64,000 nt of DNA, from contig CM019214.1 of assembly GCA_009741485.1 (NCBI GenBank), forward strand, positions 5,195,965 to 5,259,964, given 5' to 3'. Positions 29,055 through 40,680 of this stretch are shown piece after piece (the first letter of the stretch is position 1; every line of letters begins with the position of its first letter). The notes beneath the pieces are model-generated. The model saw only the letters and a list, made by a program, of their open reading frames with translations, did no database searches and was not told where the DNA came from. Source of the DNA: Malurus cyaneus samueli (taxonomy: Eukaryota > Chordata > Aves > Passeriformes > Maluridae). Made by a program: the position numbers and the translations under genes.

Positions 29055-30668
29055 ATACATTTTCTTTGTGGCCTGTAGAAATAAGCATAATTCAAGCTGA
29101 GTATCAGCTTGTCACAGCATAGGGAGTGGCAGGCCTTTTGAATTGGGGACATAAATCTGGGTGTCCTGTTGCCATTAGAATAACAACAACTTGGAGGAGT
29201 TCAGAACAATATGACAAAAGCAAACTGAACTTGGGAGGCTTTCACTGTGAGAAAAGTTCTGAGCTGAACAAGCAGTGAAGAGAGAAAAGGACTGAATTTC
29301 TGTGCTTGGGTGCACAGATGTGTAGTTGAGCATCACAGACATATTTAGCCTAAATATTGCCATAAGCCCCTGAAGAGTAAGACTTGCTCAGGTTGGGAAA
29401 TAGCTTACTAAAGTGAGTAGTGGCTCTTATTTTTGACTTCTGAAACAAAACAGTAAAATGTAGTAGCAATTGTCACTCACCTTGAGATAGATTCCTCATA
29501 ATTATGGTATTTTTCAACCTTTTGCTGCACAGAGTTGTTTTAAAAAGGACATCAAGGCTTCATAGCATCCTTTTGGATGTATTTTAGAGAAGCAAATGTA
29601 AACAGGTTGTGTCATAGACCTGCACAAGCAGACCTCAGAAGCAGTAGCTTGTGTACCTTATATCTTTTATAGGATTTTTCATTTGTTTGTTTCTTCAGTT
29701 TAAGCTTTTGACAGTTCTTGGCATTTCCTAAGGAGAACAGGACTTCCCTGCTCCTTGCTCAGCTGGCTGTTGGTGCCGAAAGCTGTTTCATTTCTGGAGA
29801 GAGAAATTCTGCTGAATACCTGATGATTGCTGTCCTTAAGGAATTTTTCTTTCCTTTTAATCTAAAAGGTTTCCCATCCACTCCTCTTTTACTTTGCTGC
29901 TCCCAGCAAATTCACAACTGCTGCAGCTGCTTCAAACAGCTGCTGTGCTAACTCAAAACAGATGTCAAAGCCAGAGGTCTGACATTTAGTGGAAATCTAC
30001 CATTAAATGCCACCCCAGTGGTTTATTTGACCCTGCTCGATAATGGGCCACAGAGGAAAACATTTTCACGCCGTATTTGTGCCCAAACTACTAAATCTCT
30101 AGGGAACTGGTTCACAGTTAGAGAGTAAGATTGGCAGGGCAGTATTTTCACAGCCAAATTCATCTCTCCTGCAGCACTGAGGACGAACAAGTTGCCCCAC
30201 TTCAGTTGGATCTCATGGTGGACCAGGCTGAGTTTTGCAGTTCTGGTTTCTTGGCAAACACTTTTAGTGAATGGAGCTCAGAGAGGAATTTAGAGGCAGA
30301 AGTTCTTGAACTAACTGAAGCTGGTGAGAGAGCTTCACAGATTCACAGTTCTGGGCCCCTGCTGGGAGATAATGAAGAAGTGGGAGCCAAAACTGGTTGG
30401 AAATGAGACTGATGGCTTGAAAGAGCTGAGAGGCTGTGACATAATATGAGAACATTTGGACAGAGACTGCTCCCCACAATTTCGCACAGTGTTGCTTAAC
30501 ACATTTGTGGTGTGGTGAAATTACAAGACCCCACAGGCAATAGATGGCACTAAGAATATCACCCTTTTTGAGTTTTTAGGAGTTTTATTTTTATCTGTCA
30601 CATTCAAATACACCAGTCACATTTTCTCCTCTCACTTGTGCATCAGCCAGGCTCTGTCATGAATGGGA

Positions 30669-30747
30669 CTAACATCCTAACTGGAACTGGAACTAACTAA
30701 CGTCCTAACTGGAACTGGAACTAACTAATGTCCTAACTGGAACTAGC
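30669..30747. repeat. 27-bp tandem repeat in intron 77
   Basis: The unit GTCCTAACTGGAACTGGAAC followed by TAACTAA occurs nearly three times. Each unit itself contains a smaller internal GGAACT duplication. Confidence 0.9.
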
Positions 30748-33700
30748 AACTTTCAGCACTGCAAATAATGCAGTTTCTCTTATTCTGACAGCAGAATGTT
30801 TTATGATGCGGACTTCTCTTCTGACACTTTACTGAGTCAGTGGAAGAGTACCCTGGAGTTACAATACTGTGGAGTATTCTGTAAATATGCCTCCAGCTGA
30901 GACGCTCTGGTGTCTCCTGGATTGTGTCACCTTTTCTGTGCTGTGGTTCTGTACCCCACCACAGGTGACTGAGATCTGTGATTGTCCCTGTGGCACAACA
31001 GAATTGATCTGGGTGAGGTTCTCTGCACATGGGATAGCGGTGGGGAGGACTAGGTATTCCCTGATTTATGAAGCCCAGTTCTAATGTAAACTGAAAATAT
31101 GCTAATGGATTTAACAAAGCTTAAAGGAAGGGTTTTTTGTTTTGAGATAAAGGCTGTTTGCAGACCCAGATCTCCCTTTTATGCAGCCTGTCCCTTTCCT
31201 GAGCTCAGTGAGAGGGGCAGTGCAGGAGTTGCTTTGTGCTCTCTCATTTTGAGAGACTCCTGCATGAAGTTTGTGTTGTGTCTCTGCTGTCAGGTTTGAT
31301 GAGGTCACTTGCTGTGTACCTTTGCCTGTGATGCAATGCCATGTAGCTTTCCAAAAAAAAAAAAAATTCTTCTATTTTGTAAGGGCAGGAAATGTTGATT
31401 TGAGTGGGGATAATAGATAATTAGGCACCCACGGATTACGTATCAGTATTTTGATGCCTTACAGAACACAAATTTTCAGAACTGCGGCAATACAGACAAT
31501 CTTCTTCCTCTGCAATTTATGCCAAATCATACTCCTTGCCTTAAAACTTAGAAATGCGCATTCATTCATATGCAAAGAAGAAAATAACGTAAAATCCATT
31601 AAACCCTTTTTAATCTTCCTCTAGATGAAATTAGCTGTTGCTGTAGTAGCGCGGATCTTCGTTGCATTTAACAAATTCTAGAGCTGATTACTCACCACAC
31701 ACTGTCCTCACCAGCTGTTTTGTGTGGTGCTGAGCTCCCCCAGTTACCTTTAAATGCATTCATTTTCAAGCAGAATCCAGCCTGTCTCATTTAATTTAAA
31801 CACTGCAGTTGTAGGTGCTTGTGCAGACAGGAAGGCGTTTCTTAAAACCTCCATATTTTGCCTGTAGGCAGTTCCTTTTCTCTTCTTGACCCAAGCTAAA
31901 CTGTGGACCCCACTCAAATCTCCTGCTGGGTCCCATTCCTGCCCCAGGACTCTTTCAAACCAGGCTGTACTATGCTGCAGTTTCTGGGGTCTTTAAGTTG
32001 ACCTGCTAAACCAGGGGGTTCTTCCTCAGAAAATGACCAAAGTATGCAGCAGATTTTGTACCTTCCTTTCCGAGGTTTTTCTGTTACCTGATTTATATTG
32101 GTGAGAGATTCTCATCCCCCTTTTTGGAAGGCATTTTTTAAGGAATTTGTGACTCCTGATAAAAGTACCAGGGGAGATCTCAGGCTGTGTAGACACACGT
32201 GTAAGTGCTAGAAGGGTAGGCAGGCCTGTGAGGTGGAGTCCTTAGAGCTGAAGTGACCCCTCTCCTGTTCATCAAGCCCTGGCACCTCTGTGCAGCATCA
32301 GCACGTGTGGCACAGACATCTCTGGGGTCGAGGTTTTGCTTAGGAGCAGAATAAAAACCCACATGCAGAGCATGTTGCTGTCAAACCTACTGTTATTTTT
32401 AATAGGAATTAGGCTGCTGGGGAGAAGGGAGAGGGGCAGGAAGGGACTCAAATTTGCTCTGTTCAGTGAATGGTGACTGCTGTCCAGCCCTTCAGAGGCT
32501 GTCCCAGCCCTTCCCATTGCCTGGAGTTGGTGGGAGCCATGGCTCAGGCCCGTGCTGGTCAGTGATGCCATTCCTTCCTCTGTCCTTTCCTCCTCTCCTG
32601 TACTGCCTCTGCTCAGCCTTGCTCTGCTGTTGGCCCTTGTTCTGCAATTTGTAAAATACCCATAAAGCTGGTTATTGCCTGTCTTCCCTTCTCCTGCAGG
32701 CTGCCACGGAGCAGAACTCGATAGCAATCAGGTTACTGTTCTGCTGACTGGTGTGTTCTCTCCTGTGTCTGTCCCTCTCCCCGATGTCCCACACATTGTT
32801 TAAAATTACATCCTTTACAGCAGCTCTGAGGCAAAGGTCATCCTCTTTCTTGAACAGCACCTGCTGCAGTGACTTTCTCACCCAGGACTGCAGGGCTGGC
32901 CATGGCAGTGCTGGCAGTAGTGTGACAGTGACAGCATCTCACTGTTCCTGGCTGCATGGTGGGAAGGAGGGCAAGGCAGTGTTTCTGCTGTTGGTTAACG
33001 CATGTCTTTCCTTTTTTTTTAAAAAAAACCACTAGGAGAAGTGTTGGAGAAGATCTGCATGATCAAAGTATGGCTTCTGTGAAGGCTTGTTAGGAACATC
33101 TTTTCAGCTAAACGTGTTATTGAGTCCATTTTGATAGTACTTCAACATGAACTTCCTCTTTTTTCCCTTTTTACTTGAACTTCTTTTCTCTGTTTCTCCC
33201 CCCATCCCCTCAGCTTTACCATGCTTGCAGGTCAACATGTTGCAGACATATTTTGAAATATATTTATCCTGAATGTGAGCATGCTGCGTTCCAGTGTACT
33301 TTTTGGGTGTGAAATGTGTGTGTTCACATGGGCATGTGTATCAGTGCATGCCTCGATGTATGTAGGCCATAATATAATGTAAAGTGTCTGGATAAATTCA
33401 TTTGATGTTGGGGGAAAATGTTTTTTACCACTCTACACTGATTGCTAGAAGTATTCAAATTGTGGAAATTAGGGTGCTCAGAAATCTTGTCTGCAGTCCT
33501 TATTTTCAACTGAAAGGTGTGTAAGTTGGTGCTGGTAGTTTTCTCAAGTGTTTTTGAGAGGTTAAACCAAGCCACAGGTTACAGAACTGTTGTTGAGTAA
33601 ATCAGCTCAAAATCATCAGTGGATTTTAGTGCACTTTCAGTCTTTGTTTAAGCAGAAATGCATCTTTTTAAATGTTAAATTTCTAAATGAAAATTGAAGT

Positions 33701-33775
33701 GTATATAATATATATTCATGTGTGGTTTTTTTCCCTTTGTGATATTTATTTCACTTCCTTTCTCTGTTCCTAAAG

Positions 33776-33807
33776 GAAGAAATGCCCCTGGAAAGCCAGT
33801 GAGAGAG
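33776..33807 (+). CDS. DMD: Dystrophin exon 78 (32 bp, alternatively spliced)
   Basis: This 32-bp exon completes a Gly codon and encodes RNAPGKPVRE. It has a CTAAAG acceptor preceded by a T-rich tract and a GTTAGT donor. At 32 bp it is not a multiple of three, so skipping it moves exon 79 into another frame. In mammals the skipped form is embryonic and non-muscle (Dp71) and gives a longer, hydrophobic C-terminus. Failure to include exon 78 in myotonic dystrophy harms muscle. Human reads NTPGKPMRE by memory. Confidence 0.95.
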
Positions 33808-33829
33808 GTTAGTGAGACACAGGCTCACT

Positions 33830-33990
33830 GCCATGGCTTCTGTTTGTCACAGCTTGCTTTCTGTGCCCAGCATGCTTGTGACACAGCACGGGGTTGCTTG
33901 GGTTTGGTGAAGGGTGGGGGTGGTTTCATTTTGCTTTGGTTTTTGTTTGGTTTTGCTGAGTGCATTCCCCATGTGTGCTGTAACAGTGGT
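33830..33990 (+). promoter_or_regulatory. Candidate MBNL-responsive YGCY cluster downstream of exon 78
   Basis: Within about 170 bases after the exon 78 donor the motifs TGCC and TGCT occur repeatedly (for example CTGCCAT, TTGCTTT, GTGCCCA, ATGCTTG, GTTGCTTG, TTTTGCTGA). Muscleblind proteins promote exon 78 inclusion in mammals and recognise YGCY. The motifs are common by chance, so the functional call is tentative. Confidence 0.35.
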
Positions 33991-35212
33991 GTACCTCTCA
34001 ACTTTCAGTGGAGACACTGTCAGCTCAGGGATCTGCATTTTGTTGCACCCTCCCAGAGGTGGAAAATCAAGAATGGGGAGGAGAAAAGAATGCATTGAAA
34101 TTAAGCCTCTGAATGATAAATGTTGTCAGTAAATACGCTGCAGTCATTGACTTATGTTCTGTTGCTCTTGTGTGTAAGCACAACAGGGAGACTGGGGTCT
34201 CTTGCTGTTCTGCTTACAGACTCACAGCTGTATTTACATGTGCCAATAGACCAACCATCATCTCCAGTGATTAAACAGCTTTTTTTTTACATTTCCTTAG
34301 AACAGTGAGAGTTGAGAGGTATGAGAGATTCAGGTGTTTTAATTTCCTGATGTACTGTTGCAGAATGAAGAATGCTACTAACATCCACCAGCTCCACAGC
34401 GCTGTGTTGAGCAATGCAAATGGGCCGTGGTTTTCACTGTGCACTTTGGACATGGTTGGTTTGATGCAGAATGGGTTTTGGAATTTGTGTGTCGCTGCTC
34501 ATTAACGGAGGGAAACGTTTCGCGCTGTGTTGTCACAGCTCCTTTGAAAGCATTTCCAGAGAGCCTTGATTTTTCCTCTCTGAAGCTGCTCTTCACTCGC
34601 CAGCCATATCCAGCATTTGAAAGACGAATTTCTAGCGAAAATTATTATTAAAGATAAAATATTCAGTGACTGCCTGAGTGCAGCTGCAGTAGCTGTGAAA
34701 TGACCTTTTCCGCACAGAAGACGGTCGGTGCGGGTGAGGCAGGAATTGAAGGGTTTGCAAAGCTCTGCTGGTGCAGGGGAGGGGCTGCTGCAAACTCAGG
34801 GCATTGGGGTTCTTGGCAGAGCTGCTGTGAACCCCCAGAACTACCCTGGGAAAGCCTGGATTTGTCTTGATGTGCTGCCTTGAAATACAGGGTTCTCTGC
34901 ATTGGCTGCAGGTGCTGGGACAGGCTCAGCTTCTCCAAGATAAAAGATCTTTGGTGCAGGTGAAGTCTGTCCCCAAATGGCTGGTCCTCTCATATGGATC
35001 AAAAAAGGGTGCTTGAGACAGCATCAGCAGACTGAACCAATCCAGAAATTTTATGGAAAACACTTCACATTCAGCCCTGCTTGTTCTCAGCTCATACACT
35101 CTGAGAATTGTCCTCCCACTCAGCAAAACAGGTCATTGATGTCCACTATCCTCATTTATATTTACACATATTACTCAAAATAACTTCTGCAGAGGGTATA
35201 TCTGCTACAAGT

Positions 35213-35216
<4 letters not shown>

Positions 35217-35264
<48 letters not shown>
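35217..35264. repeat. Poly(A) run of 48 bases
   Basis: This is an uninterrupted A48 tract in intron 78. It may be a slippage-expanded homopolymer or the tail of a retroposed transcript. The preceding sequence shows no AATAAA and no recognisable gene remnant, and I see no flanking target-site duplication. Confidence 0.95.
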
Positions 35265-35269
<5 letters not shown>

Positions 35270-37998
35270 GGTTCTACCTGATCAGATTCCAGCAGCTTAA
35301 AAAGTTGACTTCAGTGAATCACTCTCTGCTTTCTGGCTGAGTTTGTGCTCACTGATGGTTCCAGAGGAGCCTTGGTAACTTGCAGAGCTGACTATAAAAC
35401 ACAATTGTCCATGTGGATTTGAAGTGTATGAGCTGAGGTATAGAACAGCTTTTGCTTTAGGTGTGAGTCTATTAGTCCAAAGGCAGATCATGTGGTTTGA
35501 AACCCTCCTGTCCAGGTTTTGATCCCGTTACTCACATTAGGTATTGTCTTTGTGTGTTATCCCATGGATTTCCTGGCATTACTCAATATGAATAAGGGTA
35601 TCAAAATCCAAGTCTCCCACAGGAAGGATTTTCCTTTTGTCAGGAAAGGGTTAGAAATTTCTTCTGCTAGAAAAGGCACTGCACTGTGTTGGGTTTTCCC
35701 AATTTCTTTTCTGTCCACTCTTTCAAGTCTGAATGCTCCACATTTATTTCTCTGACAAGGTGTAGTATAAGATTGGTATTCTGTTCCTGTGCCCACACCC
35801 ATGGGCATTAATTCCATGAGTCTCTAAAGCAAATTCAGCAGATGTGAAACACAGCATTCCATGTGACCAGAAGTGATGTAGTTAATGTCTGCAGAAAGAG
35901 GTGTCTTCTGCTTCCCAAGCAAATGGCAGCTGTGGATTTTATAAGTTGAAGTTAATACTGTCTATGTCCATTTTGAGCTTTATTGCTGCATTTCAAAGTG
36001 TCTGCTACTTTTTTTCTTACTCAGAAGCATTTTTCAACCTTTCAGTGCCTCAAGCATGGTGAAGACTTTTTCAGTTTCAATCAAAAAAAAATGGAATTAA
36101 TGCCTTCTTTGATGACGTTACTTTAGAAATATGAATAATAATGGGAAGTTCTGATTTGTCTTTTTTTTTAAGTGCTTTTAGGACAGTATTGCAGTATTTC
36201 TGTCATTTGCTTCTTAATTAAAAATGTCAATGTCCTACATTTCAGAACTAGAGAGGGCGAGTGAGCAGCATTCAGTGGGAGCAGCAGAGCCCTATGGAAG
36301 CAGAGAACTTGAGCACTAATTTGGGTACAGACATTACAGAAAGGGGTGCACTCATTGCACACACAGTACCAGGAAATTATCATATATTTCGTTCTCAGCT
36401 CTTTGCAGTCTCGATTGACCTGGCTGTTTCTCCCACATCCAGAAGAGGCAAAAATCCTGCTGGCAGTGCAGTGACACCCAGCTGAGGATCCCCACTGGTG
36501 TGGCTGGAGCACAGCCATCACCTGCTCTTCTGGCCCGTCCTGCCATCCCAAACCTGTCTCAGAGACCGTGGTCCCCCTGCTGCTGCATTTTCAGTCCAGC
36601 TGTCACCACAAACTGCAGTCAGCAGTGCTTTATGGTCCTGCTCTGAGCTCTGAACTCAGACAGCTCCAGAGAACACACGATTGTTCAGGTTTTATGCAGA
36701 GGAAATTAAGACCTGTGCTGGAGAGGAAGTGTGGATGTTGTATGGGAGAGGGAACTGTATTTCCTTGCATCTGTGCAGCTTTTGAGGAGGGAGATCAGAT
36801 TTGAAGCATGGCTATTTCAAAAATATGTATCAATTAACAGAGAAAAGAAAAAAAAATACTGTCAGACATTTCTGTAATTTTTAGGTATTAAGAAGTACCT
36901 AGGGATTTGTGGATCCATAAGGACTTCTAATTGCCTGAACAATTTAACAGTTTATACCTGCTGTGGCATACATCTGAAAGTTTTTGTGTGTGTGTTTTTG
37001 GCTGAAGTTACTCCTTCTGGATCTAGCCCTTCATTGGCAGAACAAAATAATATTAATTTCTGAGGATGCAGTTTAGCAGTTTGGGTTGTTCTAAGCCTAC
37101 AAAAGGGTGATCTGTCTTCCTGGGAATGGACAGTGTTGAAATCCTGAAGAGCCCTGGAGTTTCCCGGGAACAATAGATCACAATAAATCTGAATGAGAGC
37201 CCATGACCCCACGGTCAGCCTCTCACAGCTACCCAGTCACAGCACCACTCTGGTTATGCCAGAGGGCTGTGTTCCCATAAAGCCATTCAGAGCTTTGGGT
37301 AAGTAGAGCAGTCCAGTGCTTCAGTTTGTACAAGCATATCCTGTATATTCTTGATTTCAAATAGCTTTGTCAGATTTTCACTTGTGATGGTGTAAGTTGC
37401 TGGATTGATCTCAGTCTGAATGATGCCAGTGACAGAGATTATCACTTACCTCTAAATAAATGTGGTAGGATACATTTACTTTAAAATAAACTATGTTTTG
37501 ACCAGAACTTGGCAGGAATCTTTCATGCGTAGTTACTTGTCATGCTGATGAACAAATTACAAGGTTTTGCTTCAGATGAATAGGATGGCTATACATTTAT
37601 GATTTATGGATGAAATTGCTGATTGATGCCTCTGTTTCTTAGCACATTAGTGCAGTTAGCACACTGTCACCAGATACCAAAACCACCAGTATTTTTTATA
37701 CTGATATCCAGCAAGCTGTGTCACAGCACAGCTCACTGTCAAATGGGCAGTTTCTTGAATAGCTCTCATTGAGATCCAGCCTGGTTTAGTGTAATGAATG
37801 CTAAATTTGAAAAGAAAAATCTAACAACTTTAAAAAACTAGAAGGTGAATGTAGAAGGAGTTGTGGGCAGATGGGATTGCACTTCCTATGTGTCTCCAGA
37901 CAAATACTCTATCACAAGTGCTCCCAGAGAGTAAATCAATGACCCTCAGGCCAGGGTGATGTACAATTTTATTGAGTAATACTTCACCTGTTATAAAT

Positions 37999-38023
37999 GG
38001 ACTCATCCAGGAGACTTCTGGCA
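37999..38023. repeat. 25-bp direct repeat, first copy (intron 78)
   Basis: GGACTCATCCAGGAGACTTC followed by TGGCA recurs with one mismatch at 39185-39209 in the same orientation. Both are preceded by CTGTT, with six extra bases in this copy. Confidence 0.85.
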
Positions 38024-39184
38024 CTGTGCAGCATGGAGTCTTCTTGAGTTGGAGGTCACGTGTACTTCTTTGCATGTAAATAAATCTTCCTCCAGCGATT
38101 ATTTTCTAACTCCTAACTCATTTATGTTTTTGGCCTCAACTTCAGCCTGTGGCGATGAGTTCAGTAATACAGTTATGTGCTGTGTGGAGCATAATTTCCT
38201 TCTGCTTGTTTTAAAACCTTCTGTCTGCTCCTTCCTCCTTGTCCTTGCAAGAAACCTTGAACATTCAGTCCTTGGTTTGGACACTCATCTTGTAGGGTAC
38301 CCAGATCTTGGTCATATTCCCTCTCCAGACATATTTTTTCAGGAGGGGGACTCCAGATAAGGTTCAGTTGTTTAAACCATGCTGTCTCTGTCATTTGAGG
38401 TACCAGAGGGTATTTGAGACAGTCCCAGAGATCTGCAAATCTCACACAGGACTTGCAAGAGAGAGACACTTTGCTGAACAGCAGTGGCAGACCAGACAGG
38501 GTGTGCCAGGGGCTAAAATGGCAGTTTTGGGCAGTTCAGTCTCCCCATCCTCAAGTCTACTTGGTCTCTAATTGAAGATGATGCCATTTCTTACTGGTCA
38601 TCACCGTTTGCTGCACTGATGACATGAATGTGAGAAGCTGCAGGTTTCATCTCCAGAATTGCACTGTATGTTTATTCATCACTTCTTTGTAGAAGGTTGT
38701 GGTTGTACCACCTTAGGGCTCCAGAGTGGTTATGGGTGAGGGAAAATGCATAAGGGAACCACTGCATAGTAGTTAGCTGATACCTGTGGCATCTTTGTTT
38801 CTGCTGGACTGCTGTCCAAAAAGGAAAAGTTATTTTTAAAATGATTGAATGCTGAGCTGCCTAGTTTGGTCATCATTATATCTATCTTTGCAGGTATCCT
38901 GCTGGGACCTTTTGGCTTTAATGATTTAATTAATTACTGCTGATATGTTTGTTTCTCTTTTTCTCCTTGACAGAACATTGAATGCTCAATGCAGCATCAG
39001 TCAGAAGCTTTTCTGTGATGCCAATGGAATTGATTGTTGCTTTTGGTGAACATTGATAATAATGAAGCTTCATCACCATGGGGGGTGGTGGCTTATTGCC
39101 AGCATGGTTTGCCATAGCCATTGAAGCCAGTATTGCTGATAAAATGTTCTGCACCCTTGGCAGTTTTGGCTAATGACAGCTGTT

Positions 39185-39209
39185 GGACTCATCCAGGAGA
39201 CTCCTGGCA
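39185..39209. repeat. 25-bp direct repeat, second copy (intron 78)
   Basis: This copy lies about 120 bp before exon 79 and matches 37999-38023 at 24 of 25 positions. Its origin is unknown. Confidence 0.85.
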
Positions 39210-39326
39210 GTCTCCTCTGGGGATGGCAGCGAGCAGCACACAGAGAGTGACAGATCTGTACAGTTTTCCTCCCAACATGCTGCTGCATCCTCTTCATTTA
39301 ATTCCCTCTCTGACTTTCTTTTTCAG

Positions 39327-39338
39327 GCCACAATGTAG
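39327..39338 (+). CDS. DMD: Dystrophin exon 79 coding end (Ala-Thr-Met-stop)
   Basis: After a TTTCAG acceptor the canonical frame reads GCC ACA ATG TAG. This ends the protein in ...VREATM where mammals have ...REDTM by memory. The Asp-to-Ala change comes from one base (39328). Joining all ten exons gives 972 bases, 323 residues plus stop, with no internal stop, which supports every splice choice made here. Confidence 0.95.
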   Translation, partial: ATM

Positions 39339-39424
39339 GGAGCCTTTTCCACATGGCAGACGACCTGGGAAGAGCAATGGAAACCTTAGTGACCGTGATG
39401 ACCGACGACAAGGTGTTAGAATAG
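39327..39424 (+). CDS. DMD: Alternative dystrophin C-terminus (exon 77 joined to 79)
   Basis: If exon 78 is skipped, the last base of exon 77 plus GC gives Gly. The frame then continues HNVGSLFHMADDLGRAMETL, VTVMTDDKVLE and stops at TAG 39422-39424. This is 31 codons after the Gly, the same length as the mammalian alternative tail I remember. About 25 of 31 residues are the same, the differences falling at two Ser-to-Thr positions and the last few residues. The tail forms an amphipathic, hydrophobic helix-like segment typical of embryonic Dp427 and of Dp71. Its preservation in a frame that is only 3'UTR in the muscle form strongly suggests the skipped isoform is used in this species. Confidence 0.9.
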
Positions 39425-40053
39425 CAAGATGTGTTTTACAACTTCAGGCGTTCCGCATGGTTTTTATAATATTCATACTACAAAGAGGATTAGACTGTAA
39501 GAGTTTACAAGAAAACAAATCTATATTTTTGTGAAGGGTAGTGGTACTATACTGTAGATTTCAGTAGTTTCCTAAGTCTGTTACTGTTTTGTTAACAATG
39601 GCAGGTTTTACACGTCTATGCAATTGTACAAAAATTATAAGAAAACTACATGTAAAATCTTGATAGCTAAATAACTTGCCATTTCTTTATATGGAACGCA
39701 TTTCGGGTTGTTTAAAAAAAAAAATTTATAACAGTTATAATGAAAGATTGTAAACTAAAGTGTGCTTTATAAAAATAATTGTTTATAGAAACCCCCTTAA
39801 AAAAAAAACACAAAAAAATATACTGAGGCAGTGCATTTGTTTAGTTTCATTTCAGCTCTGTAACTGCATCAGAGAGATTCATGTCCTGTGTTCTTTTACT
39901 TGCCTATCAAAAAGAAAAAAAAAGTATTTCCTGCAGTGACACCAAAACAGCTACCTTACATTTGTCATTGGTTTTGTCTGACTAGGGCTGGCTTAGAAAA
40001 AAATAACCAAAAAAACTGAACTTCCAATGAAGGTAGTTATGTCATATCTTTCT

Positions 40054-40059
40054 AATAAA
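40054..40059 (+). terminator. Possible proximal polyadenylation signal
   Basis: An AATAAA occurs in the 3'UTR about 0.7 kb after the stop. Use of this site would give a much shorter 3'UTR lacking the distal conserved block. There is no direct evidence that it is used. Confidence 0.3.
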
Positions 40060-40309
40060 ATTAAGAATTACATGACTTACTGTCCTGATCTCGGACAGCA
40101 ACTAGCAATTACACAGCTAGTTTGCAATAATTAAATGAAAGAGCACATTACATGACAGAGCCTGCAAAAAAAACAAAAAAAAATTTGAAAAAAAAAGAAA
40201 ATTCAGAAGAAGGAAGGAAAGGAAAGAATTTAATGACCATCCTGTGTGCCAGTGTTTCCTCTGCTGACTAAATTCTTGGATACTATTAGTAAAGGAACAT
40301 AGACATTGC

Positions 40310-40680
40310 CTTACTGGTTTGTGCCCTGGGGCTTGGTGGCCGGTGGCTCGGCAGGGCTGGGGACAGCTCTCTGTCCCTCCTGTGTCCCCTTTGCTGCAGA
40401 GCAGAGCAGAGCAGAGCAGAGCAGAGGGACACGTTCCCCCAGCCCCTGTGGGGTCAGCTCTGACCCGAAGCACAAGTGGGTCCCCCCAGAGCACTGAACA
40501 GCTCCCAGGGCTGCTGATGAGCGTGAAGCTGCTCCACCCTGGGGCAGAGGGTATCTCACCCTGGTGTCTCACTCTGCTGCAGCAGCCGGTCCTGAGGAGC
40601 TGTGGTGCTGACAGTGGCCTTTGGGAAAGGCTATGGAAGAGTTACTGCTGTTCTTGCCTCGAAAGGTGATCAGGTGAAGG
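40310..40680. other. GC-rich insert within the 3'UTR, with a (GCAGA)n run
   Basis: Composition switches abruptly from AT-rich to GC-rich and back within the terminal exon. A pentanucleotide microsatellite of about five GCAGA units lies at 40397-40426. The segment lies in the part of the 3'UTR that does not resemble mammals. It could be an avian-lineage insertion; I recognise no repeat family. Confidence 0.6.

Larger units (their letters stand above)
25991..33775 (+). other. DMD: DMD intron 77
   Basis: This 7785-bp intron, the longest in the window, has a GTGAGC donor and a CTAAAG acceptor. It contains a T18 run near 26090, a sense CR1 fragment (28645-29054), a 27-bp tandem repeat (30669-30747), an A13 run near 31351, and a T8/A8 block near 33010. 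A reading frame at 30131-30406 follows an acceptor-like CTCCTGCAG, but nothing supports it as an exon. Confidence 0.88.
33808..39326 (+). other. DMD: DMD intron 78
   Basis: This 5519-bp intron has a GTTAGT donor and a TTTCAG acceptor. It contains a YGCY-rich segment just after exon 78, a 48-base poly(A) run (35217-35264), and a 25-bp direct repeat at 37999-38023 and 39185-39209. No coding exon is recognised. Confidence 0.88.

Noticed and set aside
30131..30406. 91-codon acidic frame in intron 77 behind an acceptor-like CTCCTGCAG
   Set aside because: It has no ATG at its start and no known dystrophin exon occurs here; including it would lie between two exons that already join perfectly.
40117..40572. 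151-codon minus-strand frame overlapping the 3'UTR
   Set aside because: It overlaps the GC-rich insert and A-rich runs, is partly low-complexity, and has no recognisable domain.
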